Assembly: GCA_900708905.1 (NCBI GenBank) | Contig: CAADRB010000018.1 | Span: forward strand, 876,871-940,870 | From: Hymenolepis diminuta | Lineage: Eukaryota; Platyhelminthes; Cestoda; Cyclophyllidea; Hymenolepididae | DNA length: 64,000 bases | Direction of reading: 5' to 3' | Position numbers and translations under genes: made by a program | In this document: positions 38,006 through 51,579 of the stretch, one piece after another | How positions within the stretch are numbered: position 1 is the first letter of the stretch | How the letters are laid out: the number at the start of each line of letters is the position of its first letter | The notes under the pieces: generated by a model | Database searches by the model: none | Seen by the model: the letters and a program-made list of their open reading frames with translations, nothing else | Told to the model about the DNA's origin: nothing

Positions 38006-39068
38006 ATGAATATGAATCACAACTCTATTTTTACAAATCATAATTCCCATTCTGTAAGTTAATTTAATTAACTTATATCTTTTATCCAAATGTTTTCTAT
38101 TTAAATTTTAGCCACCACAACAGGTTAATCAATCTGTGTCTGAAGCAATAAATTTATTAACGGCTACACAGGCAGGTGATCTTTTAAAGATGGCAGATTT
38201 TATTGACCAGCATAATACGTATGATGAGCATGGAAACACACCATTACACTATGCTGCCGCGGGAGGATTTATTGATGGTGTTTCCCTATTACTTCTCCAC
38301 CATTGTTATGTGGATCCTGTAAACAATATTGGTTCAACGCCATTAATTTTAGCACTGCAAAACCAACACCATAATGCAGCCTTATTGTTGGTGAACGCAG
38401 GGGCATCGCCATTTTATCTCTCACCTTGTCGTATGAGTGGAATTGGTTTGGCTGTGATGTCGGTAAAAAAACTGTGATGTTTTTTATTTGCTTTATATTT
38501 ATTCAAAAAATTTACCTTTTACTCTTTCAATTAAATAGGGTGATACCTCACTTATTCTATGTATGCTTTCAGTCAAAAGTTCGCAAATTAATCGGCAGTT
38601 AGCTCTCTACAAGATCTTTAGTGATGTTGCCATTAGTAAAGTAGTGGACAAAGTAGATCTTTTATTGTCTACATGTAAAGCGGATATTCGATATCCCGTG
38701 TTCACCCTTAACCCACCGCTTGCAATTTCGGCAACATTAGGAGATACTGACATGGTAGAAAAATGGATCCAAGTTGGTGCACCCCTCGAAAGACGCGATA
38801 CAAGTGGATTAACGCCATTAATGAATGCAGCCAGGGGGGGTCATTTATCAGTTTGCCAATTGTTGGTAATACATGGTAAATAATTTGTGCTGTGAAATCT
38901 GAATGCTTTTTCATAACTCTAAATTTTATATTTTTGTGTTTTTTAGGAGCTAAATTACACCCTGAAATCAATGGGCAAACAGCTCTCAGTATGGCACTTG
39001 AGTTTGGACACACTGAAGTGGTTGATTACCTGATAAGTCAAAGTGTAACTGTGGATTATCATCTCTGA
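38006..39068 (+). CDS. Ankyrin-repeat protein
   Basis: 285 residues in four exons: 38006..38053, 38112..38462, 38539..38875 and 38947..39068. Introns are 58, 76 and 71 nt; phases 0, 0, 1. Exon 1 is called from ATG with a GTAAGT donor. Clear ankyrin repeats: DEHGNTPLHYAAAGG (54-68), NNIGSTPLILAL (87-98), TSGLTPLMNAARGGH (221-235) and NGQTALSMALEFGH (254-267). A more degenerate repeat is NPPLAISATLGD (191-202). A less regular stretch (about 120-180) separates the two repeat blocks. The protein stops soon after the last repeat, with no other domain, transmembrane segment or signal peptide, so a cytosolic or nuclear protein-protein binding role is likely; the partner is unknown. Sequence just before the ATG (37976-38005) is open in frame behind an acceptor-like TTTTTATAG, so an additional 5' exon is possible. 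Confidence 0.88.
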
Positions 39069-39259
39069 CATTTAATTTTATCAAAGAGGGACATATTTTC
39101 TTGCTTTGTATTTATTATTCCTGTTCGTGAGCTGCATTAAAATACTGCTCTCATATCAAGCATATCCATTTAAAAGGGCTTAATGTGTATATTTGCCATT
39201 TTAAATGCTATTGGGAAATTTCAAATTGATAATTTTAAAATGTAGAAATATTATTGCAC

Positions 39260-39265
39260 AATAAA
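39260..39265 (+). terminator. Poly(A) signal of the ankyrin gene
   Basis: AATAAA about 190 bases after the ankyrin stop codon; first canonical signal downstream. Confidence 0.55.
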
Positions 39266-39279
39266 GTCAAAATCAGAGC

Positions 39280-42200
39280 TAAATGAAGTACTTTGTAAAA
39301 GCTTTAGACCTTATCCCTTGATTGCTGACTGAAATTTTTAATTTGAAATATTCTTTAATACTGGCCAAATATTTGTGTTTTTGTGGTCTGCTATAATAAT
39401 AAAAGTAGATTGAAGGAAGAGAGAGTATAGCTGGTTTATTGAGCATTCCCTAATAGAGCTATAACAGCTGTGGTTGATGCAGAGAGATGGTCCCATAGAA
39501 ACTGTAACTGGTAACATGTTAGAGCATGCAGTAAAGGATTTAAGAGGAATCAAAAAATGTATTTATAGCTATATAGTCTAGTTGGGTCTATATAATTCTG
39601 GGATTGAAAATTTCAGGTCATATTGACTCAACGAATAACAATGTTGGTGTTGGTTCATGACAACTTCATTAGATCCGGAGAATGCATAGGACTCTCAAAT
39701 GTTAAAACAAAACAATGAAGTTAAGCAGACTTACAAGCGGAAAATAGCTTGGCTAGAAACTTTGTGAGAAAAGTTTCTTTATGAATTGCTTTAAGATTTA
39801 AAAGAGTTCTAATCTAAATCAGTGGAAAAACTTTAAAAGATGATTGAAGATACACCCCATCTGTACCGCCCTGTGGTTTTTTTCTTGAATAATAACAGCA
39901 AGGAGTAAGAATCTGGTTCCTTTCTTTTTTGTTCTTTATATACGATAAAAATATTGACTTTACCCTTGGTAGAATAAATTATTGTGCTTTGGAGAACAAA
40001 TTAATAAGCCAAACCATCATTTTTGGGCCAAATAAATCAAATGCAATCTAAAATGTGATGTTTGCAATGATCAAAATTGGGTTTCACCTCCAAGGGATAT
40101 CTCCTGACTGTTCCGACTCCCGACGAAAATAAAATTTTTAGAAGAACTAAACAAGTTTTACCAACTTGAGAAATCTTCTTGTGGGAGAATTTAACAATGG
40201 GCCTAGACCCTATTCAAATTCTGTCCTTACATATTCAGAAGTAACATCTTAGAATTTAAGGTATAGTTTTTCTTGTAAGAATAATACTCAAAAATCGATA
40301 GGATATCATCCATCTGGTAGAGGAGTAATAATAGAACAGTTTTTTCTCACTCTACAAATTTTACTCTGGGGAGAGCAGTACCTCAAGAATACCTAGCTAC
40401 TGGCTGTATTGCTCCATTTAAAAGCTCAGAAGGGCAAAATCTTCAGACTCACCCGTAGTCTGAAGCTTCAGCAATGAAGCCAAGTAGTTGATCTGGTTGA
40501 AAATCATTCTAATTACTCACAATTTCAAAAATTTATCAGGTGCATAAAACGCAGGGTAAAATACAAAACTTCGTTTCCAGAATAAAAATCAAAGATAAAG
40601 TAGACTTCGTTCTTGCCGCAATAAATATCGGAAGAAGCAAATTAAATACATATATACATGTTTAAAAAATAAAACAAATTATGTTTATAATTTAATGGAT
40701 ACGCATTTTAAATATGTAAAATTTTTACTAGTATATATATATTGATGTGTTAAGGTGCCAGATTTTTACTTTTACTCAATTGAAACATTCAAACCTCCCT
40801 TCAAAAATAATTGCTAATGTATATAGAAATGAAATCTTGCTTTTGAGTACCTCAGTGTTTATTACAAATAATAACCGGCGTAGTAAGCATTTTATTAAAG
40901 GGATAAGCTATTAAATAGAAATGGTTTTTTCAATTTGAGAAGAAGATAAAATGATGGTCTTAATTTTGTCTACCCGATGCATCTCAGATAAGGTTGAGTA
41001 ATATGAGCTCTTCTCTAACGTTACTTTTATTATTCGAGCAGGTTCATTCATTCACAATGTGCTGGTACTGTACTCATTGTCAACATTCTTGTATACGATT
41101 TCACCACCATTGTCAATTTTAACACCTGAGGCGCATATAACTGAATATTTAAGCCACTACGGATTAATTTTTATCAAACTGGGATCTTATCAATAGGGTA
41201 AATTGATTTTTCTTCCCTAAAGACGTGAATTTTACTGCTATTGCATTGATTTCTTTTACAATTTGGAAGTCACCAAACTTTTTTTGTCTGAATGGGCACA
41301 AGTGTTGCTCTTCAGAAGGGTCACCACATAGTTACTATCTACTATTTCGGCAAGTGTAGTTAGGAGATAAAAGCCATGGAAAATGCTTTATTTATGAACA
41401 TTAACAATAATAGGAAGAGGAATGGAGGATAACATTGAAGTTAGACCGGCGTACAGTAACGTACGATGGTGTGTAAAGTATCATATGAAGTTGCGTGCGA
41501 AGTTGCTTACGAAATGGTATGTGGCTTTTTGCGCGATCATGAAATATCCTAAAGACGATTGTAAATTTATAGTTTTAGACAGTCTAGTTGAATCGGATCT
41601 CTTACGTGCTCGATAAGCTGTCCCAGTATGTTAATTGCATTAAGGTCCAATATTGTGTTGGAAAATATAATCTTGACTTGGCCATTAAAAATAGAAAGCA
41701 ATGTAACGTGCTGAAATAGATCATATTTGACTTGAGAAGTTACAAGTTATGGGACGGAATTTAGATATGTGTATTTTTATTTTCAATAGTTCGGTAGAAT
41801 AAAAGTTACCCCCGTCATCTAGATAGTTCAAATTGACAGTTCAGGACTGGAAATAAGAACAAATGGTTCTATGAAAACATTATCCTTCATTTAGATTTTC
41901 CGCATTTTTGAAGAACTCTAAGTTTTTCGTTTTATTAACTATCCCAGGAAGATTTCAATATGCTATACTTTTGTTCGATATGGCAAACTTTGTAAAAAAA
42001 TTAAATAAAATTTTAAAATTATGCCTTAGTTCCACCCTTGTGGTGAGTATTAATATCAGTTGATGTGAAAATACCTTCACTTCAAAAGGCAGTGATATTG
42101 CTTCTATGTTACCTTGGTTTAATCTGCACGGTTATCTTTAAAGAGAAAATTTCATATCACACTTAGCCAGATTGCGCATGAATTTTATGACAGCTACCAA

Positions 42201-45185
42201 TCCCTGCGCAGTTCACCAGAGAAGGGAATTTGGCCAAGAATTCAAACCTTTTCCACATCCCATTATATCGGTTTCAATATGAAATGAGCTCTCTCCTAGG
42301 TTAAATTTTAACTTCGCTTGAACGCTCTGTTACACTACAACACCACTCACTACACCTAAGATGATAAATCCCCAACCCAAAGGTAGAAGAATGGATAAGG
42401 TAACACGGCTAAACAGTACACAGTGACTTAAATAAGTCAACTTAGTTACATAAAGCCGTAATTTCATTAGGGGATTTTGATGACAAATTTAAAGTAAGTA
42501 GTAGTTAATATCTTGTAAGCGAGAAATATCTACAAATCCGTGAGGTTTTACATGAATAATGATCAAAAAGTAAATTTTGCATATGAAAAAGTTCAAAATT
42601 CAGTTTAAAGCTGGCAGTGCCACTGCGGCTCTTTTCTCATAAATTGTTATTTAAATTTAACTAAAGCTGATGCAATAATAACATATAGCTTCCGTTTTAA
42701 GTATTACAAACAGCAAGGATTTTTAAAATGATACACCTCAGAAGGTCATCCTTAGTGTTTATAAGGGATTCAGCGCGAACCTCTTCAAAAGTGGACTTAG
42801 TCGGTTACTTTGTAGTAAATTTAAGACATGATTGTCAAGAAATCCACTTACAATTTAAGGATGCGTCATCCGACCTGTCCCACTGGGATTATTTTAAATA
42901 ATTGGAGTCCTCCTGCCTTCATTTTTCTTCTTTTGGGAGGTGTATAATACATTTCGATCTGTATTCGTAATTGTGTATTTAGGATGAGAATAGAATGCGT
43001 ATTATGTAAAACTTAAAAGCACGTTGTTTTATACTGTTTTGTTTTATTTTTATTCAATCTTTCAATTTATTAAGCAACTGTATTTGATAGCAAAAAGACA
43101 ATAATTTTGCAAGAATTGATGTTTATCATACAAATGATTAGCATAGTATCCGACAACAATCAGCGAAATACGTACGGATCGTGAGTTAGCCAGTGAGTAT
43201 GAGCCAGCGATTAGAGGAATAGGCAGAAGGCTTTGCTATTCTGCACCCGTCTGTGTGCATGCGTCGTTTGGCAAGAGTGTGTTGACACATGCCTGTAGAG
43301 AAGATGTTAAATAACTAATTATATATGAACAGGACATTGAGTAAGCCGACTAATAAAAGACGAGTGACGACACCAGCGTTTGGCGAGAAGAGGGTAAGTA
43401 GAGTTTAAAAGAGAGATATACGTAATTAGGGTCAGAGGAATCAAAAGTTAAGTTCAGATGACTCAGCGGGAAATTTTTTTCGGTCTTCGGGTCCTTGAAA
43501 GCTTTTCACATTGGAATGGGAATTCAAGTCAAGCTGAGTTATAGTAGAAATGGAACAGAAAATACTCGCCAGAGGTGTTCAAAGTCAGGCTGATTCGTCG
43601 GAGAAACCATTGGGAATGAGTTAAAATTGAGATAAATTATTAGATAAAGAAAATTTACTAAAAAATTGATTAGTATTTAAGTAGGTATGACACATCATAT
43701 TTAAAGAATTTTGATTTCTTTTTTTTCAGGAAACAGGCACAGTACTCGTAATAGTTTTATACGGAAATAAGGTTCAAACCTGTACGAACTTTTACTTAGC
43801 ACCTTGCAAAGGAGGTTTTTGTGATCAATGGACAACAAATTTATTCGTATCATCGTAATGCAAGTCGTTAAAAATGAATATGAGTTTTAAATGAGCTACA
43901 TCTATAATGAAATACAGAATTTAAACGGTTCAAAGAAATCGTTTCCAAGCATCTTGTTGCTGTTTATTTTAACAATTGTTCTCTAAGTAGTCTTATTAAC
44001 TTTAAATCCCCGTAAGAGCGTTGTATAATATAAGATGTAATCTACAGAGTAAGTTTTCTCAGACAGAAGCTACATGGGGATCTTTATTTGTTAAAACTCG
44101 TGTATAACTTAGCTTTATAATCTTCTTGTTGGACAGAGTACGCATGTAAACAAGAAATTGGACATGCAACCGCTCCTCCTATATTTTGACATACCGCATG
44201 TCTATTTTTTACAAGTATTCCAAATTCATGGCTGCTCAGTGAAATGAAGAGAAAATTTTCATGAATATAAATCAAATTTGGAAAAAAAATATGTAAGTGC
44301 AGAAATGGTAATTGTAAAGCCTCACGATACTTTCACTTCAGTATGTTGAAACCTGAAAGCTATGCATCCGACAGTAAAATTAGCCTGCTGTTTACGATTT
44401 TCAAATATGCTATATATTGTTCACTTACAATAATATATTAATCGTATTTCCCGAATCTTGAAAGGTAAACTTTCATTAATTAAACCACGTGATGCCAAAG
44501 CTGACTATCTGTGCTGATAATTAAATTATAACAGTGATTTATTAATGTCCATAGCAGAGCAATATAATTTCTTAAATTTCATTTCTGAAGAACAGCTTTA
44601 CAAAAGGGATAATGGAAGCAATTCAAGAAATATCTCAGAGATTGCGGAGTAAGTCAAGTAATATTGCCTAACTGCATTCGGACTCTGATATTATCAGGTA
44701 GTTTGCATTTTAATTTTCAATTTCATATTACATTAAATCATTAAATCTCGTTTGACGGATTTTACTAAAATTGTGTAACGACCCTCTTTTCTCATGGGCC
44801 CTAAAATAGCCAATCATTGAGTAAATAAAATCTACTGGTTTGTGGAATGTCTGCGCCTTAATGATGGTCTCTTCACCAGTCCTTCACTTCTCACATGCAT
44901 TTGTAAAGTATTTCCCTAACTACCGAAATATTTTCCTCCTTGACTCATCGATGTTACCTGATCTGATCTTGTCAAAAATGCTATCAAAATTACTTTGCCA
45001 TTTCCACTGAATAAATGATAAATTTAATTTCAAATAATATTGTAAAAGGATAACATTTTTCGGAATATAGGGGAATTTAAAACCTTATAATACTTAAAGA
45101 ATGAAATTCATGACTACAAAATCCTGTTGTGTAAAGCATACACCGTTTTAAAGAACGTGTCTGAAAAATGAAAAAAACTGGTTGA
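39280..45185. other. Gene-poor region, about 6 kb
   Basis: No supported gene. Stretches near 39850-40500, 41000-41600 and 43140-43490 have richer composition than typical spacer here and may be old transposon sequence. I could not assign them. The 64-codon frame at 41422-41616 (+) has no recognisable domain. Confidence 0.4.
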
Positions 45186-45545
45186 TCAATCTAATCTCAG
45201 TGACTTGCTCGGAGCAAGTAAAATTGTGCCAGCCAAACCTAGGGGTAATACACGAGTTAGAGTCACCATATTACAAACATTAATATTTATATCCACTTTG
45301 ATTTCGGCTTGCATAAACCAATATAACATCTCATTGTCCGCGCTTTTTCCAGATAAGTTTATTTTGGAAAGAATCGGATGTGATACTTTGATGTATAAAT
45401 GAAACTTGGAAATCCACCTATCTTCGTTGATTTGCAAATCGATAGAATTCAGCAGGCTATTCAAGTTTATAGTATAGGCTTGGGCAATATTTATTAATGC
45501 TTCATAATCTTTGCAGTAAACTTTCCAAAAAACTGGCTTCTCCAC
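45186..45545 (-). other. Orphan 119-codon open frame
   Basis: The longest unexplained minus-strand frame in the window. Composition is less AT-biased than its flanks and the reading looks protein-like, but it has no signal peptide, membrane segment or motif I know. It opens with GTG rather than ATG, with an in-frame stop a few codons upstream, so if real it is an internal exon or a decayed element. Function unknown. Confidence 0.25.
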
Positions 45546-46118
45546 AGTCCAAACCTCTGGTTAACGTGGTCCTATTTTTGCAGTTACCTTTTCAAATGTT
45601 CATCTGAGTATAAATTTCATTTAAGGGCTCGAGTCATAGTCATTATTCTTTGAAAAGGGACAATTCACTTTTAAATGGACAAAGAATAATTAATTTAAAC
45701 AATAATTCAGAGTAAATAACATATATTACCTATTGGCATCGCGATTCCATCAGCCGAAAAAGAGACAACTGCTCATGCATCAGTGATTACGTTTGCCAAG
45801 AAAATGAGAGCAAAGATAGAAGTTACTTTCATAGTTATCATACATATTAGGGCAATTTTTTCGTGTGTGGCTTATGACCCACTACCACTACCTATTTCAG
45901 AAGTGTGCAAGTGGGAAAAAATACAAAAAGATAATAAACGTTATTTCTCATTGTCTTCCTTTTAATATTGGGGAAATAAGGCAGAATGCTATAATACAAA
46001 ATAAGTGGGTGGCATATATAATTGTGCTGTTATAGTTTTGTTTATTTTTATTATTTTTATATACATTGTGGATTCTAAGTGCTTAGAATTTCCTATTAAG
46101 TCAGTTTACATCTGAGCG
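45546..46118. other. Intergenic, nothing recognised
   Basis: AT-rich spacer between the orphan frame and repeat copy C. Confidence 0.4.
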
Positions 46119-46480
46119 GCATGTAGCGTTTGCTACACCTAAGTAATCCTCCTAAGTAGTCCGAATAGCCTCTAGTAGAGTCCTCTATTATCAATTCACT
46201 TCCAAATTAGCTAAGCTATGCCCAAAGTGGTAAGAACCAGAAAGATGCCGACTGGAGAGGGTTTATCGACCACCTCGTTGCTTTTTCGTAAAAGCTTAGT
46301 CATTAAATACAAAACCATGCTGGGCTGCAGGGATCTTGATTGCTGATTGGTTGAGGAGGTCTCTGCACACACGGCCGCGCTTGTTCTCAACGCGACCGGT
46401 TACATGGCCGCACTTCCCGTGGTGAGTTCTAGCGCACGTGATTCAATCAGTCTTGTTAGCGTTGTGAACCCCACAGGCAT
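46119..46480 (+). repeat. Dispersed repeat copy C (plus orientation)
   Basis: Nearly identical to the reverse complement of copy A from GCTACACCTAAGTAATCC through CACGTGATTCAATCA, with about a score of differences. It lacks the extra ~25 bases (ending CTCTGT) between the two GCTACACC motifs that copy A carries. The inverted motif TGTAGC...GCTACA marks the left end. Beyond the shared block it reads CTTGTTAGCG...AACCCCACA, partly shared with copy B. Confidence 0.85.
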
Positions 46481-49400
46481 TAACTGGCACCGTTTCAGAT
46501 GAATTCTGAATTATAACATTACAGAACAGCGCAGTATTTCATCACCATCGGGATATTCGTTGATATTGTTAGGGCTATAAGTAAAAAAGCATTCTAAATC
46601 CAATTAGAATAGTTTCGATAATACTAGATCTGGATGGAGTGAAGCTATTCTGGAGCCTCATTAATGAGAAACTCACCCACTTTTACCCTTTCGTTAACCA
46701 GTATGGTCATCTTTATCAATATGCGTGCAGCTGTGAGCATCGATCTTGTGACCACTGCATCACCGATACATAAAAAGAAATCTTCCCTAGCATACACACG
46801 TGGAGTTCAGCAACTTATGGATTAATTTTAACTAGATATAAATTAATTTAAAAGGCCTAGTACCACTGTCTACAGCTTAACTCTAGGACAATGACTATTT
46901 AAGCCCCTTTCTTATGTGAAAGGCAAGAAAGATGGGACCGAATTAAGTTTCCATTTAAAAAATCCAAAAGGACCCGAAGAAGTCGAAATATTTAGAAAGC
47001 TTACTGTTCCCTCTATTCACTTCAATTCGAGTTTAAAAACGAATGAAATAAAGTGTACTTATATAGAAAATATGGCTTGTCAGGTGGAGATAACTAGGTT
47101 TAAACAGAAATATGTACTTTAAAGAGATTTAAAAGTGGAGCTGTAATTCACGTAATGCGACGTAATGTTACCGTTAAAGAATATTTACGGCAGACTCTGT
47201 GCGCAAATATCATAGCCGTGCCTACACTTATTATCAGCTCTCTCGTGGCAATGTGAATAAACCATCTGCCGACAATCCTAACCCTCATAATGTGCAGTAG
47301 CCATGTCTAATAAATTTAATTATCATTTTTAATATGGATGCTGCAGGGCTGATTGAGATGATAATGTAAAATACCTACCGAAACAATAAGAATACAAAAA
47401 AGTCCTGTGGTTAAAATTCGAGTAGACTATTTATCACAAAGCATACCGCAGAAATATAGAGACGACTAAATCTAATAACGGTATTTAAAGAACGGGCCCA
47501 ATAGATTGAAGGATGAATCCTTTCTTCTCCAAAATACTTATCTTACATCATCTCTAATCATCACCAAATTTGATTATCTTGTCTTTATAGTAGCGTCTGT
47601 AAACTTTTAACCTTTCCTGACCCAAGCACTTCATAGACAAACATCGTGCGTCCTCAGCTGGCCTATTTCTCATCGATCGGAAAAGGTAAGCGTACCTCGG
47701 ATGATAGTAGCAGACACCGCATGGTCGGCCCTGCTATTAACCAGTCTTATCTGCACTGACTGTTCCTTTTCCTACAAATCGTCCCGACCAATTAAAGCAC
47801 GCATACGATTATATCCTTATGCGTGTCCTCGCCCAAAGTGTCGATTATAAATAGCCTCCATTAGACACACTAAAAACACACAGGTGACCCTAGCTCGTCC
47901 AACACATCTCTCGTTGCTCAATCCTTCTCCTCCAGTTCCCTATTTTCCCTTGAGAAATGTACTGAGCTTTTTTCAATACAACCTGGTCAATGCAATCCTT
48001 GATGTTCTTTTTCTTTCATTTACTGTTAACCATCTGTCGCTACAAAATAAACGGCTTTCAAAGAATATTTGTAAATAAGGGAGTGTTAGATATAGATGTA
48101 TGTATCCTGAAACTTGGTCAGTGCAAATACCAAAGGGGAAAGACATAAAGTAGAAAATCTGCAAATATAATTTGAGATATTAAACTAAGTTTTGCAGATG
48201 ATATGCACTGGACGTATTTTATATTTATTAAATAGTACACCAGATGAAATGATTATAGACTTTCTTTTCATGCAAGGGTTTGCAAATTGTAATATTCGAA
48301 GTTAATGGATTTTTAAAGAACCTTTAATAAACGACGGCAGGAGATTGAATATCTCCCCTCCTATTTCATCGACGTATTAAGTCTCCTAAGAAATTTTTTT
48401 TTGATAAAACTCCTCACAAGTTTAGATATTTAATTTGGAAGGTTGATTTTTTCATTGAAAACCATTCTAAGCTTACTTATTTTTATTCATACAAAGTATA
48501 TACTGAAACCCTAATTATTTGTCCTCGATTCAAGGTGACCTTGCGTTATTGATCTGCTTATTTATGCATGGGCTTGCAAGTACAAATCACACGTGTGTCT
48601 TATTTGATATCGGCATATGATATTTGGGATGACTAATGATACCATTTCATAGTCCAGCTATATTATATTCATAATCACATATATCAGTTAGGAATAGACC
48701 GAGAACACTTATTTTGCATTTTAGCTCTTAAGACAGAATGTGATGTATCTCTTCGATGATCGTGAAAGGCAAAGACTGTGACCTCATCTAAATACTCTGG
48801 CCCGATCTCTCAAGCCATTTACTCGTGCGTTGCCCCTTTTACGTGCATTCTACTCTTAAGGGTTGGCTCTTGTCAGTGTGAAAATATTTCGTTAAACGCT
48901 TTCTACCTCTGCTTCTAGAAAATGCATTAAAAAATTAATCAAATAAGAATTTAGGAGACAACAAGCATGGATCCTTTGTTCTCACTATTTACAGTATGTA
49001 AGGGAAGATAAAGCATTTACTGCTGGTCAGTGAGATGAAGCCAATAATTACAAAATCAAAAGTCATACTGGGATTAAATTCACAAAATGCTTTTGTGTTT
49101 CAGATATATTCAATATTTCAAATTGAGTTAATTATGGTTTTAGTAAATCCATTGTGGAAATGACCTAATTAAAATCAACCATACTCAATTACCAATCGGA
49201 ACACTATTCTGAGACGCTAGGAGGTGCGCTTTAGGTTTGACGCAATAAAAATGATGATAAATACATAATCGTACTAATTTGCGCTTAATGTTAGGGAATC
49301 CTGATTCCCACAGTATAAAGCTCCTAACCGTGAAGCCTGTATTTGATAAATATCCTTATCAGAGCTGATTAATTTCAAATTCCAATTTGTCTAATTTCGG

Positions 49401-51190
49401 AATTTAAAAAATTAGATCAAGCACGTATGCTCTGCAGATACATGAGCGACGTATTGTGAGGCTGTTTAGAGCTGTTTTAAGTAACAGTTTACTGATAAAA
49501 GGGTCATGTCCTGGACATATTCTGAGACAGGGCACAATAATCCATGAGATGAAATAGTCATATAAATTCGAGGGAACGCCGCAAAATAGTAGGAGACGTC
49601 TCATTTTGTGAATTTTTATTTTTGGCGAAAACATCCACGAGATGGGGAGTAGGAGTGGCAGTTATATGAGAAATGACTATCAGGTATTGACGCTTTGCTG
49701 GAAGGAGGTTTAAGTTGGAAGGCGTGGGAGATATGCTAGTGAAAATAAATCAGTCTTGTACTAAATAGATGTATTACTTACGAGCAACTCTTGTTTATAT
49801 TATCATTTATGAAAGAGCAATGAATATGATCCTTTTAATTAATTGAATGTATAAAAACGGTGCAAACAGTGAAATATTCTAAAAAATAGTAAAAGGAACG
49901 CAGTTGAGAAAATTTAAACTAGGCATTTTTAGTTCATGTACAAATTGAACTTTTTAATTAAGTAGTTATTTTGACTCACTCGTCAGAGAGGGAAGTTCAA
50001 AACTTAAATCATAATTGAGCAGTAAATAATCGTCTGAGCTCCGTATCACTTTCTTAATTGCATGTGAATAGGTGTCATTTATTATGTGACTGAAAAACTC
50101 GCTGCCTTGATGACTGACAGGGATATATCCCCATAAAAAAAGCGTTAATGATGTACGGTTTCACCAAATTGTTTTTGCAAGAGCAATTTTTCATTATGAT
50201 TAATCAATCAGGCAAATAAAAATTATATTTATGAGAAAAATTTACATGTACTGTTAGTAAAATGTGTATGAATAAACGATAGACAAGATCAAATTACAAC
50301 TGATTGGCATATTAGCCATACTTCGTGGAAGAAAAGCAATATTATGTCATTGAGAAAGGATTTACTGTCTACTAAAGAAATTTCGAGAAAAGTAGATAAT
50401 TACTTTTTAATATAAGTTGACATTTTTTAACCTCAAATTTTACCTAATGCCTCATAATCTATTAATCGAAGCAAACATACCACAACCTGAAATTGAACGG
50501 GTAATAGTGATATGAAATACAGTAAAAAGGTGTGAATACGAAAATACAAATGGATTTAAGGATTTCAATACAGAAAGCCATATACACGGCAATTTGTCAA
50601 CCCCGACCGAACGGAAAGCCGTCATTTTTTTAAGTCGAGAAAATGATAAAGAGAGACGTTAAAGAGAAATTGTAACAGCTAACGAGCAAACTTATCGAAA
50701 AGCCCCTTCTTTCTAAATCTTCACTTGACAATAATTCTACATTTTCTTTCTTTCGAGCAGATGAGTTTAGTTTAGAAATAAATTGCAAGTCTCACTTGCA
50801 GTATGTCCTCGAATATTGTGCCCATGCAACCTGAACTAGTAAGATCTATTGGTTTACTTTGAATTGACTGGCCTTTTTACTTTTCTGATAAGGAAATTTA
50901 ATTTGATTCAGTTTTCCTTCATGATTCTTCAGATTTGGTCATCGTTTTCAATCTCTAGTTACATTATTTTCTTTTCTCATTTTATATCTTTCCCCTCTTC
51001 TGATAAATAGGATATTTTAATTTTTATAGCCTAGTAAGATAACAATATTTTTCATTTAAATCAATCAGACTATTTCGTTTACTTAAAATCCATCCCTCTG
51101 CGCGGTGTGGCCTCATTCACCATGTGTAAATGACATGTGACATCACTTTCCAATCGTCGTCTATTGTTTAGGTGGTCAGTGGGGTTGAAG
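46481..51190. other. Gene-poor region with LTR-like segments
   Basis: No supported gene. Around 47620-47940 the composition shifts, and a TATAAATAG at about 47846 is followed by C- and T-rich sequence, as in an LTR promoter; a similar G+C-richer patch lies near 48750-48860. No partner LTR was found. Open frames at 46916-47122 (+) and 49404-49634 (-) have no recognisable domain. Confidence 0.35.
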
Positions 51191-51191
51191 C

Positions 51192-51273
51192 GACTGCACC
51201 CTTTAGCTGAGTTTGGGATGAGGAGTTATAGTGACTGTACCCTCAGCTAAGTAGAGAATGGGACTGTGGCTGC
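51192..51273 (+). repeat. Short imperfect tandem duplication (period about 41)
   Basis: GACTGCACC...TAGCTGAGT at 51192 is repeated as GACTGTACC...CAGCTAAGT at 51233. Two copies, imperfect. It lies at the 3' end of the minus-strand open frame that follows. Confidence 0.4.
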
Positions 51274-51579
51274 AAAAAACGGACTGTCAAACGAAATATT
51301 TTTACGGTAGTCCCCATCACTAAGATAATTGAAAGAAAAATATAATATGGGGAAGTTGATCAATTCGACTATTAAGGAACTATGATATCTTCGTCCTGGA
51401 TTATTAATAGTAAACACCTGAACCTTGACGCGCTTTCGGACCTTATAATTATCGGTGAACCAGATGCTAAAAAATTCTCCACCTATGTGGATTATGGAAT
51501 AACTATATCCGGGACAACCAATTCTGACGGTTTCATCGCGTGTTCTCAAAAGGATATGTATTCTGAAGGATGATTTCAC
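51274..51579 (-). other. Orphan minus-strand open frame (about 110 codons with its 3' end at 51247)
   Basis: The reading looks protein-like in its first 70 codons (for example RDETVRIGCPGYSYSI, then FSIWFTDNYKVRKRVKV), with better codon balance than the flanks. It opens with GTG, not ATG. No family recognised. It may be an exon, a gene relic or part of a transposon. Confidence 0.25.

Noticed and set aside
38708..39013. 101-codon minus-strand frame across ankyrin exons 3 and 4
   Set aside because: Antisense of clear ankyrin repeats, and it runs across an intron.
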